In this document: piece by piece, positions 8,754-15,704 of the stretch
Numbering within the stretch: position 1 is the stretch's first letter
Layout of the letters: each line of letters starts with the position of its first letter
Assembly (NCBI GenBank): GCA_035691185.1
Contig: DASSJN010000128.1
Coordinates: forward strand, 1 to 16,565
Length of the DNA: 16,565 bases
Direction: 5' to 3'
Source of the DNA: RPQJ01 sp035691185
GTDB lineage: Bacteria > Pseudomonadota > Gammaproteobacteria > Steroidobacterales > Steroidobacteraceae
Notes under the pieces: generated by a model
Told to the model about the DNA's origin: nothing
Database searches by the model: none
Seen by the model: the letters and a program-made list of their open reading frames with translations, nothing else
Program-made: the position numbers and the translations under genes

Positions 8754-9350
8754 CTACAGGGCCTGCCGCCCGGCGAGCGCGTGCGCGAGTGTGCCGCCGT
8801 CGACGTATTCGAGTTCGCCGCCCACCGGCACGCCGTGCGCGATGCGCGAGGCGTGCACCCCGAAACGCGCGGCGACCTCGCCGAGGAAATGCGCGGTCGC
8901 CTCGCCTTCGACGGTCGGGTTCGTGGCGAGGATCGCTTCCCTGACCGCGCCCTCGGCGAGCAGCTTCTCGAACGCTTCGATGCCGATTTCCTGCGGACCG
9001 ACGCCGTCGAGCGGCGACAGGTGGCCCATCAGCACGAAATAACGGCCACGATAGCTCGCCGTCTGCTCGATCGCGACGACGTCGGCGGGGGACTCGACCA
9101 CGCAGAGCAGCGACTCGTCGCGCCCCGGGGAGGCGCAGATCGGGCACAGCTCGCCCTCGGCGAACATGCGGCAACGCCGGCAATGGCCGAGCTTGTCGAT
9201 CGCAGCCGCGAGGGTTGCAGCGATTTCGCGGCCACCGTCGCGGTCCCGCTCGAGCAGGTGAAACGCCATGCGCTGCGCCGACTTCGGGCCGACGCCCGGC
9301 AGGCAGCGCAACGCCTCGATCAGGCGGCTCAACGCGGGCGGATAGAGCAT
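8754..9350 (-). CDS. recR: Recombination mediator protein RecR
   Basis: RecFOR-pathway protein that, with RecO (and RecF), helps load RecA onto SSB-coated gapped DNA. It is 198 residues, the usual size. Visible features: an N-terminal helix-hairpin-helix (LPGVGPKSAQRMAFHLL, 17-33), a four-cysteine zinc motif (Cys57, Cys60, Cys69, Cys72), and a Toprim domain (about 80-175) opening with LLCVVESPADVVAIEQT and including YFVLMGHLSPLDGVGP. The C-terminus has the family pattern HGVPVGGELEYVDGGTLAHAL, a Walker-B-like end region. It is the last gene of the dnaX-ybaB-recR cluster, 24 bp after ybaB, an order conserved in many bacteria. No strong ribosome binding site is visible, so translation may depend on coupling to ybaB. 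Confidence 0.98.
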   Translation of the reverse strand: MLYPPALSRLIEALRCLPGVGPKSAQRMAFHLLERDRDGGREIAATLAAAIDKLGHCRRCRMFAEGELCPICASPGRDESLLCVVESPADVVAIEQTASYRGRYFVLMGHLSPLDGVGPQEIGIEAFEKLLAEGAVREAILATNPTVEGEATAHFLGEVAARFGVHASRIAHGVPVGGELEYVDGGTLAHALAGRQAL

Positions 9351-9374
9351 CGGCGAGCGAACGCGGCGCGCGGC

Positions 9375-9698
9375 TCAGAACGGCAGCTTGAAACCGGCCG
9401 GCAGGTTCATGCCGCCCATGACCGACGCCATGCGCTGCTGCGTTTCTTTCTCGACGCGCTGCGAGGCGTCGTTGATCGCGGCCGCGACCAGGTCCTCCAG
9501 CATCTCGCGGTCGTCGAGCGGCACGGCGGGATCGATCTGCACGCGCTTCGCCTCGTGCTTGCCGTTCATCGTGACCTTCACCATGCCGCCGCCCGACTCG
9601 CCGGTCACTTCCATCGCCGCGATCTCGGCCTGCACTTTCTGCATGTTGGCCTGCAGCAACTGCGCCTGCTTCATCATGTTCCCCATGCCGCCTTTCAT
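9375..9698 (-). CDS. ybaB: YbaB/EbfC family nucleoid-associated DNA-binding protein
   Basis: Small dimeric nucleoid protein of 107 residues, matching the family length. The Met/Gly/Gln-rich start (MKGGMGNMMKQAQLLQANMQ) and first helix lead into the strands TGESGGGMVKVTMNGKHEAKRVQIDP and the DREMLEDLVAAAINDA helix, all typical of the family. The protein binds DNA and is thought to help organise the nucleoid; its link with the RecR pathway is mainly positional. A good ribosome binding site (AGGAGAG at 9713-9707, minus strand) lies 8 bases upstream of the ATG. It sits 38 bp after dnaX and 24 bp before recR. Confidence 0.97.
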   Translation of the reverse strand: MKGGMGNMMKQAQLLQANMQKVQAEIAAMEVTGESGGGMVKVTMNGKHEAKRVQIDPAVPLDDREMLEDLVAAAINDASQRVEKETQQRMASVMGGMNLPAGFKLPF

Positions 9699-9706
9699 CG
9701 CGTCGA

Positions 9707-9713
9707 CTCTCCT
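9707..9713 (-). promoter_or_regulatory. Strong ribosome binding site of ybaB
   Basis: The minus strand reads AGGAGAG with 8 bases before the ATG at 9698. It is the clearest Shine-Dalgarno in the dnaX-ybaB-recR cluster and implies that ybaB is translated more strongly than its neighbours. Confidence 0.65.
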
Positions 9714-9736
9714 GCAAACGATCGGTCAGTGATTGA

Positions 9737-11434
9737 TCATCGCACCGGCCTGACCGAGCCGGGCTTCACGGTGGCGCCGAAGACCTCGCGCATCGCGCGC
9801 ACGGCCGGATCGGACTCGATCGCCTGCTCTGCCGCGCGTTGCCGGTCCTCGTTGACGATCGCTTCGCGCCTGGCCTGCGTCAGCAGCTCACCCGCGCGCT
9901 CGGCCTGGAGGATCTCGAGCCGGACGGACTCGCCGAAACGCTCCGACAGCAGCTGCGCAATGCGCTCCTCGATCTGCGGCCGGCGAAACGCTTCGCCCGC
10001 CGGGTCGAGCTGCAGCCGGACCACGCCGGGCGCGCGTTCGAGCAGGAGGCAATGCGCGGCGAACTGCTTCGCAAGCCCTTGCAGCCCGAGTCCCGCCACG
10101 AGCGACTCCCAGTCCTGGCTCTTGTCCACTCGCTGGCGCACGTCTTCACCTCTCCCAGTCCGCTGGGAGAGGTCGACCGCAGGTCGGGTGAGGGCAGCAG
10201 CTTCCTCCTCGTCCCACGGCGGTGCGCTGCGCGTCGCTACGGCCCCGCTGGTCGCGCCTGCACGCGTGGCGGCCGGTCGCGACGCGGTCGCGGGCGCCGC
10301 GGTACGGACGCCGCCGCCCGCGGCCGGTGCTGCGACGGGCGGTGCGTCCTGGGGCCGAAACGCGAGCATGCGCAGCAGCGCCATCTCGAACCCCGCGCGC
10401 GCGTCGGGCGCGTAGTCGAGGTCGCGCCGCGAATTGATCGCGATCTGGTACAGCAGCTGCAGGTCCCCGGCGTCGAACTTCGCCGCAAGTTCACCGAGCA
10501 CCGCGTCTTCTTCCTCGTCCTCGCCGGGCGGCAGGTCCGGCAGTGCCTGCAGCAGCGCCATGCGCTGGATGGCCGCGGAGAGTTCCCCGAGGGCCTGGCC
10601 GTAGTCCGGCGCCCGCTCGTCGAGGTGCGCAGCCTGGCGCATCAGCGCGGCGCCATCCTTCTGCGCGAGCGCCGTCAGGATGCCCTGCACGTGCCGGCGA
10701 TCGAGCGTGCCGAGCAGCGTGCGCACCTCGGCCTCGAGCGCCTTGCCGCCGCCGAAGGCCAGCACCTGGTCCAGCAGCGACAGGGCGTCGCGCATGCTGC
10801 CCTCGGCGCCGCGCGCCACGGCCCGCAGCGCGCCCGGCTCGAACTCGACCTTTTCCGCTGTGGCGATCAGTGCGAGCCGCTCGTAGATGAGCGGCAGCGG
10901 CAAGCGTCGCAAGTGAAACTGCAGGCAGCGTGACAGCACCGTGACGGGCAGCTTCTGCGGATCCGTCGTCGCGAGCAGGAACTTCACGTGCGGCGGCGGC
11001 TCCTCGAGCGTCTTCAGCAGCGCGTTGAACGAGTGCGTCGAGAGCATGTGCACTTCGTCGATCAGGTACACCTTATAGCGGCCGCGCGCCGGCGAGTACT
11101 GCACGTTGTCGAGCAGCTCGCGCGTGTCGTCCACCTTGGTGCGCGAGGCCGCGTCGACCTCGAGCAGGTCCACGAAGCGGCCGGCGTCGATGTCGAGACA
11201 GGTCGAACACTTCCCGCACGGCGTCGACGAGATGCCCGTCTCGCAGTTCAGGGACTTCGCAAAGATGCGCGCGATCGTCGTCTTGCCCACGCCGCGCGTG
11301 CCCGTGAACAGGAACGCGTGGTGAATGCGCCCGGAGTCGAGCGCGTTCGTGAGCGCGCGGCGGACGTGGTCCTGCCCGACGAGCTGGTCGAACGAACGCG
11401 GGCGCCACTTGCGGGCGAGTACGAGGTAACTCAT
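9737..11434 (-). CDS. dnaX: DNA polymerase III subunit tau (clamp-loader ATPase)
   Basis: Clamp-loader motor subunit that couples the polymerase III cores to the DnaB helicase; cytoplasmic. From the ATG at 11434 it has 565 residues and opens with the family signature SYLVLARKWRPRSFDQLVGQ. Visible features: Walker A GTRGVGKT (45-52), zinc cysteines Cys64, Cys73, Cys76 and Cys79, Walker B LIDEVHML (124-131), LLATTDPQKLPVTVLSRC (153-170), and a clamp-loader collar (about 225-360). An Ala/Pro/Gly/Arg-rich linker follows (about 362-435), then the tau-specific C-terminal domain (about 440-565). The frame stays open to 11476, but that would place the start beside the SRP RNA and add residues foreign to the family. 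I see no A-rich slippery site for making a short gamma form. A REP-like palindrome is embedded in the linker-coding part. It heads the dnaX-ybaB-recR cluster, downstream of ffs. Confidence 0.97.
   Translation of the reverse strand: MSYLVLARKWRPRSFDQLVGQDHVRRALTNALDSGRIHHAFLFTGTRGVGKTTIARIFAKSLNCETGISSTPCGKCSTCLDIDAGRFVDLLEVDAASRTKVDDTRELLDNVQYSPARGRYKVYLIDEVHMLSTHSFNALLKTLEEPPPHVKFLLATTDPQKLPVTVLSRCLQFHLRRLPLPLIYERLALIATAEKVEFEPGALRAVARGAEGSMRDALSLLDQVLAFGGGKALEAEVRTLLGTLDRRHVQGILTALAQKDGAALMRQAAHLDERAPDYGQALGELSAAIQRMALLQALPDLPPGEDEEEDAVLGELAAKFDAGDLQLLYQIAINSRRDLDYAPDARAGFEMALLRMLAFRPQDAPPVAAPAAGGGVRTAAPATASRPAATRAGATSGAVATRSAPPWDEEEAAALTRPAVDLSQRTGRGEDVRQRVDKSQDWESLVAGLGLQGLAKQFAAHCLLLERAPGVVRLQLDPAGEAFRRPQIEERIAQLLSERFGESVRLEILQAERAGELLTQARREAIVNEDRQRAAEQAIESDPAVRAMREVFGATVKPGSVRPVR
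10148..10198. repeat. REP-like two-hairpin palindrome embedded in dnaX
   Basis: An 11-bp perfect inverted repeat (ACCTCTCCCAG at 10148-10158 against its complement at 10163-10173, 4-base loop) is followed at once by a second stem (CGACC at 10174-10178 against GGTCG at 10182-10186) and a GGTGAGGGC tail (10187-10195). From general knowledge this layout matches a REP/BIME-type repeat usually found between genes of GC-rich proteobacteria. Here it is in frame and encodes about residues 413-430 of DnaX (LTRPAVDLSQRTGRGE), inside the flexible linker before the tau domain. No second copy was seen in this window. Confidence 0.7.
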
Positions 11435-11484
11435 CGGCGGACGAGCAAACTCCCGTGGGACGGCAGCATCGGGCATGGGGCGGC

Positions 11485-11590
<106 letters not shown>

Positions 11591-11606
11591 ACCATGGAGG
11601 GGCGCG

Positions 11607-11612
11607 ACTATA
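11607..11612 (-). promoter_or_regulatory. -10 element of the SRP RNA gene
   Basis: TATAGT on the minus strand (11612 to 11607) predicts a start near 11600, just before the SRP RNA. No good -35 is visible; that position would fall inside the last codons of the upstream amidohydrolase gene, whose stop is at 11625. Reads from this promoter could also continue into dnaX. Confidence 0.5.
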
Positions 11613-11624
11613 CCATGCCGGGGA

Positions 11625-13139
11625 TCAGTCCTTCGGCACCGGCGGCGGACCGTCCGGCACGTAGGCCGCGTAGGCCGTATCGCCCTTCTTTGCCTTGAAT
11701 TCCGCCTGGACCGCTGCCAGCACCTTCGGCTGTTCGTAGAGGTCGACCATGGTCGCCGCGAGCACCTTCGACGCGCGCAGCATGCCCTTGTGCCCGATCG
11801 ACATGCCGGCGGTCGCGACGACCGGCCACGCGTGCCACGGAGCCTCCTTGGGCGAGGTGGCCACGGTGACGTGCAGCGTCGGCGCGATCCAGCTGATGTC
11901 GCCCACGTCCGTCGACCCGCCCTCCTGCGGCTGGCCCTCGAGCGCATTGACGCCCTCGGCCATGCCCACCTCGGGCACGCCGGTGGCCTTCTGGATCTGC
12001 CTCGCGAACGCCTGTTCCTCGCTGGTGTACTTCGCCGGGCCGAGCCAGAGCAGGTTCGCGTGCAGCAGCCGCGCGCCGGTCTCGTTGACCAGCATGTCCC
12101 ACGAACCGCCGAGCACCGACACGGTGGCGGTGGTCTCCGTCATCGTCGCCGCGCCTTCGGCGAGCTTGCGCGCGCGCGCGAGCAGGCCTTCGACCTCGTC
12201 GCGCTGCCAGTCGCGGAGCCACAGCCAGACGCGGCCGTACTCGGCGACGACGTTGGGTACGTCGCCGCCCGCGGTGATCGTGTAGTGCATGCGCGAAGTG
12301 GGCTTGACGTGTTCGCGCATCAGGTTCACGCCGTGCGTGAAGAGCTCGACCGCGTCGACCGCGCTGCGGCCGTTCCAAGGATCGCTCGCGGCGTGCGACG
12401 CCTTGCCGCGGAACTCGACGCCGAGGTCGACCATCGCCTGGCTCGACACCATGTCCGCCTGCGTCTCGTCGCCCGGGTGCCAGGCGAGCACGGCGTCGAT
12501 GCCGTCGAACAGCCCTTCGCGCGCCATGTACACCTTGCCGCCGTAGTTCTCCTCGGCCGGCGTGCCGTAGAACTTCACCGTGCCCTTGAGATTGCCCGCG
12601 GCGATCTGCTCCTTGATCGCGATCGCCGCCCCGAGGCTCGCCGCGCCGAACAGGTTGTGGCCGCAGCCGTGGCCGCCCGCGCCGTCCTGCAGCGGTTCCT
12701 TCACGGCACTCGCCTTCTGCGAGATGCCGGGCAGCGCGTCGTACTCGCCCATCACGCCGATGACCGGTCGCCCCGAGCCGTACGTCGCGACGAACGCCGT
12801 CGGCATGCCCGCGACGCCACGCTCGACGCGGAATCCTTGTGCTTCCGCGTAGTCGGCCAGCGCCGCAGCGGACTTGTGCTCGCGCAGCGCCGTTTCGGCG
12901 TAGGCCCAGATCCGATCGGAGAGGCCGGTGAGCTCCGCAGCATGGCGGTCGACGGCGTGCACTGCCGCCCGCTTGGCCGGTGTCTCGCGCGCGGCAACGA
13001 CCTGCGGCTGGGGTTTCCGCGCCGCCTCGCTCTCTGTCGCCGTCGCGTGAACGTCGGCCGCTGCCTGTCCTGCCGCCAGCGTCAGCAACGCGGCCCCGAT
13101 CGTCGTGCAAAGCGCTTTGGTCAAGCTGTGTCTCCTCAT
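11625..13139 (-). CDS. Exported M20 metal-dependent amidohydrolase, AbgB-like
   Basis: Zinc-type peptidase M20/amidohydrolase of 504 residues, closely patterned on AbgB, a subunit of p-aminobenzoyl-glutamate hydrolase. Metal-site motifs: GEYDALPG (131-138), HGCGHN (157-162), TPAEE (193-197, catalytic Glu), His221 in AWHP, and the late SIGHKGM. A dimerisation lid domain spans about 235-330 (GVEFRGKASHAASDPWNGRSA). Unlike AbgB, the ATG at 13139 gives a typical signal peptide (RRHSLTKAL, hydrophobic run, AGQAAA, cleavage near 28), so the enzyme should act in the periplasm. An upstream in-frame ATG at 13169 would spoil the signal peptide. GGAGAGG lies 12 bases before 13139, slightly far. It is 37 bp after queF. 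Substrate is uncertain: p-aminobenzoyl-glutamate or another N-acyl amino acid or peptide. Confidence 0.92.
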   Translation of the reverse strand: MRRHSLTKALCTTIGAALLTLAAGQAAADVHATATESEAARKPQPQVVAARETPAKRAAVHAVDRHAAELTGLSDRIWAYAETALREHKSAAALADYAEAQGFRVERGVAGMPTAFVATYGSGRPVIGVMGEYDALPGISQKASAVKEPLQDGAGGHGCGHNLFGAASLGAAIAIKEQIAAGNLKGTVKFYGTPAEENYGGKVYMAREGLFDGIDAVLAWHPGDETQADMVSSQAMVDLGVEFRGKASHAASDPWNGRSAVDAVELFTHGVNLMREHVKPTSRMHYTITAGGDVPNVVAEYGRVWLWLRDWQRDEVEGLLARARKLAEGAATMTETTATVSVLGGSWDMLVNETGARLLHANLLWLGPAKYTSEEQAFARQIQKATGVPEVGMAEGVNALEGQPQEGGSTDVGDISWIAPTLHVTVATSPKEAPWHAWPVVATAGMSIGHKGMLRASKVLAATMVDLYEQPKVLAAVQAEFKAKKGDTAYAAYVPDGPPPVPKD

Positions 13140-13176
13140 TGCAGGAAAACGCCTCTCCGTCCCGGCCATCGAGCCG

Positions 13177-13668
13177 TCAACCCCGACCGCGGTACGGCGG
13201 TACGCCCTGCTCCGGGATCCAGAGGTCGGCGGGGGGCCGGCCGGTCTGCCAGAACACGTCGATCGGCATGCCGCCCCGCGGATACCAGTAGCCGCCGATC
13301 CGCAGCCAGCGTGGCTGCAGGAAGTCGACCAGCCGACCCGCGATTTCGAGCGTGCAATCCTCGTGGAACGCGCCGTGGTTGCGGAAGCTGGCGAGATAGA
13401 GCTTGAACGACTTGCTCTCGAGCAGCCACTTCGCGGGCGCATAGTCGATGACGAGGTGCGCGAAATCCGGTTGCCCCGTGATCGGGCACAGCGACGTGAA
13501 CTCGGGCGCCGCGAAGCGCGCGAGGTACACCTTGCGCGGGTGCGGGTTCGGCACGCGCTCGAGGACGGCCTCGCCCGGCGACTGCGGCTGCGCCGTCGCC
13601 CGGCCGAGCTGGTCGAGTCCCGCGTAGATCGAACCGGCCGCCCTGCGGCGACCGCGGGCGCTGCTCAC
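13177..13668 (-). CDS. queF: NADPH-dependent 7-cyano-7-deazaguanine (preQ0) reductase, short type
   Basis: Reduces preQ0 to preQ1, a committed step in making the tRNA base queuosine; cytoplasmic. It has 163 residues, the short single-domain (Bacillus-like) form, not the E. coli tandem form. Catalytic Cys61 in SLCPITGQPD and Asp68 keep the 7-residue spacing of the family, and the ESKSFKLY motif (84-91) and FHED (101-104, His102 and Glu103) are present. The start is a GTG at 13668 whose GTG overlaps the TGA of the peptidase gene (GTGA). AAGGG lies 9 bases upstream inside the peptidase coding region. The first 30 or so residues are Ala/Arg-rich and not conserved, so a later start is possible but no better candidate is visible. 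No other queuosine genes are in the window. Confidence 0.95.
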   Translation of the reverse strand: MSSARGRRRAAGSIYAGLDQLGRATAQPQSPGEAVLERVPNPHPRKVYLARFAAPEFTSLCPITGQPDFAHLVIDYAPAKWLLESKSFKLYLASFRNHGAFHEDCTLEIAGRLVDFLQPRWLRIGGYWYPRGGMPIDVFWQTGRPPADLWIPEQGVPPYRGRG

Positions 13669-15566
13669 TTGACCGTACCCTTCGCGTAGATGCGCTCGAT
13701 CTCGTCCATGATCGTGTTCATCTCGCGCATCGCGGCGTTGAACGGCCCCGAGGTGGTCATGTCGACGCCCGCGTCCTTGAGCAGCTCGACCGGGTACTTG
13801 GACGACCCCGCCGACATCAGCCGCAGGTACGCGTCGCGGTTCTGCTGCCAGGCCCCGGACTTCTTCGCCTGCGGGCCGATGATGCCGTCGGCGAGCTGCA
13901 TGCCGCCGATCATGCTCGTCGCGTACTGGTAGACGTAGAAGTTGCGGTAGAAGTGCGGGATGAACGCCCACTCGGCGCCGTATTTCTCGTCGACCTTCAC
14001 GACGCCGGCGTCGTGCCCGTAATACTTGCGCACGAGCCCGAGATAGAGCGCGTTGAGCGAGTCGCCGGTGAGCGGTTCGCCGCGCTCGACCATCTCGTGG
14101 CTCCCGAGCTCGAACTCCGCGAACAGCGTCTGCCGGAACAGCGTCGTCCGCATGCTGTCGAGGTAGCTCGACAGCAGGAACAGCCGCGTGCGGTCGTCCG
14201 TGGTCTGGTCGAGGACGTGGTGCAGCAGAAGGTTCTCGTTGAGCGTCGAGGCCACCTCGGCGACGAACGTCGAGTAGTTCGAGGTCGCCCAGGGCTGCTT
14301 CGCGTTCGACATGAACGAATGCATCGAGTGGCCGGACTCGTGTGCGAGGGTCGAGACGTCGGTCCAGGCCCCGTTGAAGTTCATCATCTGGTACGGGTGC
14401 ACGCCGTACACCGTGTTGCTGTACGCACCGCCCTCCTTGCCGACGTTCGGCATGAAGTCCACCCAGCGATCGGCGTAGCCCTGGCGCAGCGTCTGGACGT
14501 ACTCCGCGCCGAGCGGCGCGAACGCATCCAGCGTCATCTGCATGGCCTGCTCGGGCGTGTACTGCAGGTCGACCTTCTGCACGATCGGCGCGTAGAGGTC
14601 CTCGTAGCCCAGCTGCTGCACGCCCATGACCTTCCGGCGTAATCGGAGGTAGCGGTGCAACGTCGGCAGGTTCGCGTGCACATCGGCGAGCAGCTGTTCG
14701 TAGACGCTGCGCGGGATGTTGAATTCGAACAGCGCCGCGTCGAGCGAGCTCGGGAACTTCCGCACGTCCTTGTAGGCGACGTGCGCGAGCACGTGCGAGT
14801 TCAGCGTCGCCGCGAACGTGCGCTTGAAGCCGTTGTAGGCCGTCCAGAACGCGTCGAACGCCCGGTCGCGATCGGCCTTGTTCGGCGAGGCGCGGTACTT
14901 CTCGTAGGCCGCCGCGTCGAGCCGCACCCTGGTGCCGTCCGAGAACGTGACCTCGGGAAACGGCATGTCGGCGCTGCGCAGCACGGACTGCACGGTGCCC
15001 CCGGCCTCGCCGAGCACCGACATGCGCGCCACGACTTTCTCCTCGGCGGGGCTCAGCGTGTGCGGCGTCGCGCGCAGCACGTCGTCGAAATACATGCGGT
15101 ACTGCGCGAGCTTCGGCTCCGCCTTCAGGTACGCATCGATCTTCTCCCGCCCGACGGCGATCAGTTCGGGACGCATGAACGATATTGCGGACTGGAAGTC
15201 GGAGTAGGCCTGCGACATCTCCTGCTGCATCTGCATCGTGCGGCCGACGCGCGTGTCCTCGCTGTAGCGCTGGAAGGCGTACGCGTAGAGCCGCTCGGCC
15301 TGCCGCGTCGCCTGCTCGAAGGACGTCATGGCGGCCAGCAGGCTCGCCGCGGAAGCGCCGAGCTTGCCCTGGTGCGCCGCGACGCCCGGAATCGCCCTCA
15401 GGAAGTCCTGCTTGGCCGCCGCCCACGCCGACTCGTCCGGATAAAGCGCCGACAGATCCCACCGGTACTTCTCGGCGACGTCCGTCCGCTCGACAGCGTG
15501 CGCGACCTGGTTCAGGCTCAGCAGGGAAATGGCAAGGAACGTCCAGAATCGCGCTTGGAGCAGCAT
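13665..15566 (-). CDS. Secreted M3-family oligoendopeptidase (PepF-like)
   Basis: Zinc metallopeptidase of 633 residues that should cut short peptides. The HEXXH site is HESGH at 409-413 in LAHESGHSMHSFMS, with the third zinc ligand expected in FVAEVASTLNE about 25-30 residues later. The helical M3 fold is recognisable from WDLSALYPDESAW at the mature N-terminus through GGAYSNTVYGVHPYQMMNF to the C-terminal FYRNFYVYQYATSMIGG. Residues 1-24 form a signal peptide (hydrophobic core, cleavage after AHA), so this form is periplasmic or secreted, whereas the classic PepF is cytoplasmic. GGGAG lies 6 bases before the ATG at 15566. Its stop overlaps the queF start by 4 bp, implying translational coupling. 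It diverges from the hydrolase gene across a 138-bp gap. Confidence 0.95.
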   Translation of the reverse strand: MLLQARFWTFLAISLLSLNQVAHAVERTDVAEKYRWDLSALYPDESAWAAAKQDFLRAIPGVAAHQGKLGASAASLLAAMTSFEQATRQAERLYAYAFQRYSEDTRVGRTMQMQQEMSQAYSDFQSAISFMRPELIAVGREKIDAYLKAEPKLAQYRMYFDDVLRATPHTLSPAEEKVVARMSVLGEAGGTVQSVLRSADMPFPEVTFSDGTRVRLDAAAYEKYRASPNKADRDRAFDAFWTAYNGFKRTFAATLNSHVLAHVAYKDVRKFPSSLDAALFEFNIPRSVYEQLLADVHANLPTLHRYLRLRRKVMGVQQLGYEDLYAPIVQKVDLQYTPEQAMQMTLDAFAPLGAEYVQTLRQGYADRWVDFMPNVGKEGGAYSNTVYGVHPYQMMNFNGAWTDVSTLAHESGHSMHSFMSNAKQPWATSNYSTFVAEVASTLNENLLLHHVLDQTTDDRTRLFLLSSYLDSMRTTLFRQTLFAEFELGSHEMVERGEPLTGDSLNALYLGLVRKYYGHDAGVVKVDEKYGAEWAFIPHFYRNFYVYQYATSMIGGMQLADGIIGPQAKKSGAWQQNRDAYLRLMSAGSSKYPVELLKDAGVDMTTSGPFNAAMREMNTIMDEIERIYAKGTVK

Positions 15567-15633
15567 CGAAACTCCCGGAACGGCCGCGTCGGCCGCGAAA
15601 ATGAGATGCGCAGCTTGCCTAGGCTTGCGAGGC

Positions 15634-15652
15634 GCCGCAACGTGGTTGCGGC
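15634..15652. promoter_or_regulatory. Perfect dyad in the divergent peptidase/hydrolase promoter region
   Basis: GCCGCAAC (15634-15641) and GTTGCGGC (15645-15652) form an 8-bp perfect inverted repeat around GTG. On the plus strand a -10-like TACTAT follows at 15657-15662, so the dyad covers the spacer and -35 zone of a possible hydrolase promoter. On the minus strand it provides a TTGCGG that could serve the peptidase gene, although no good partner -10 is seen. It could be an operator or an RNA hairpin; no regulator gene is nearby. The rest of this 138-bp gap holds only a GCTTGC direct repeat around 15613-15628. Confidence 0.4.
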
Positions 15653-15704
15653 CTGCTACTATTGCTGCGCTGCATCCAAAACATTAGAAGCAGTACAGCG
15701 ACCA

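Noticed and set aside
10141..10200. dnaX hairpin as a transcription terminator
   Set aside because: There is no T tract on either strand, and the coding frame continues through it into a normal tau C-terminal domain.
8781..10415. Plus-strand open frame across recR, ybaB and part of dnaX
   Set aside because: It overlaps three well-recognised genes and has no recognisable domain.
13140..13442. 101-codon N-terminal extension of the amidohydrolase gene
   Set aside because: It overlaps most of queF in another frame, and the signal peptide directly follows the ATG at 13139.
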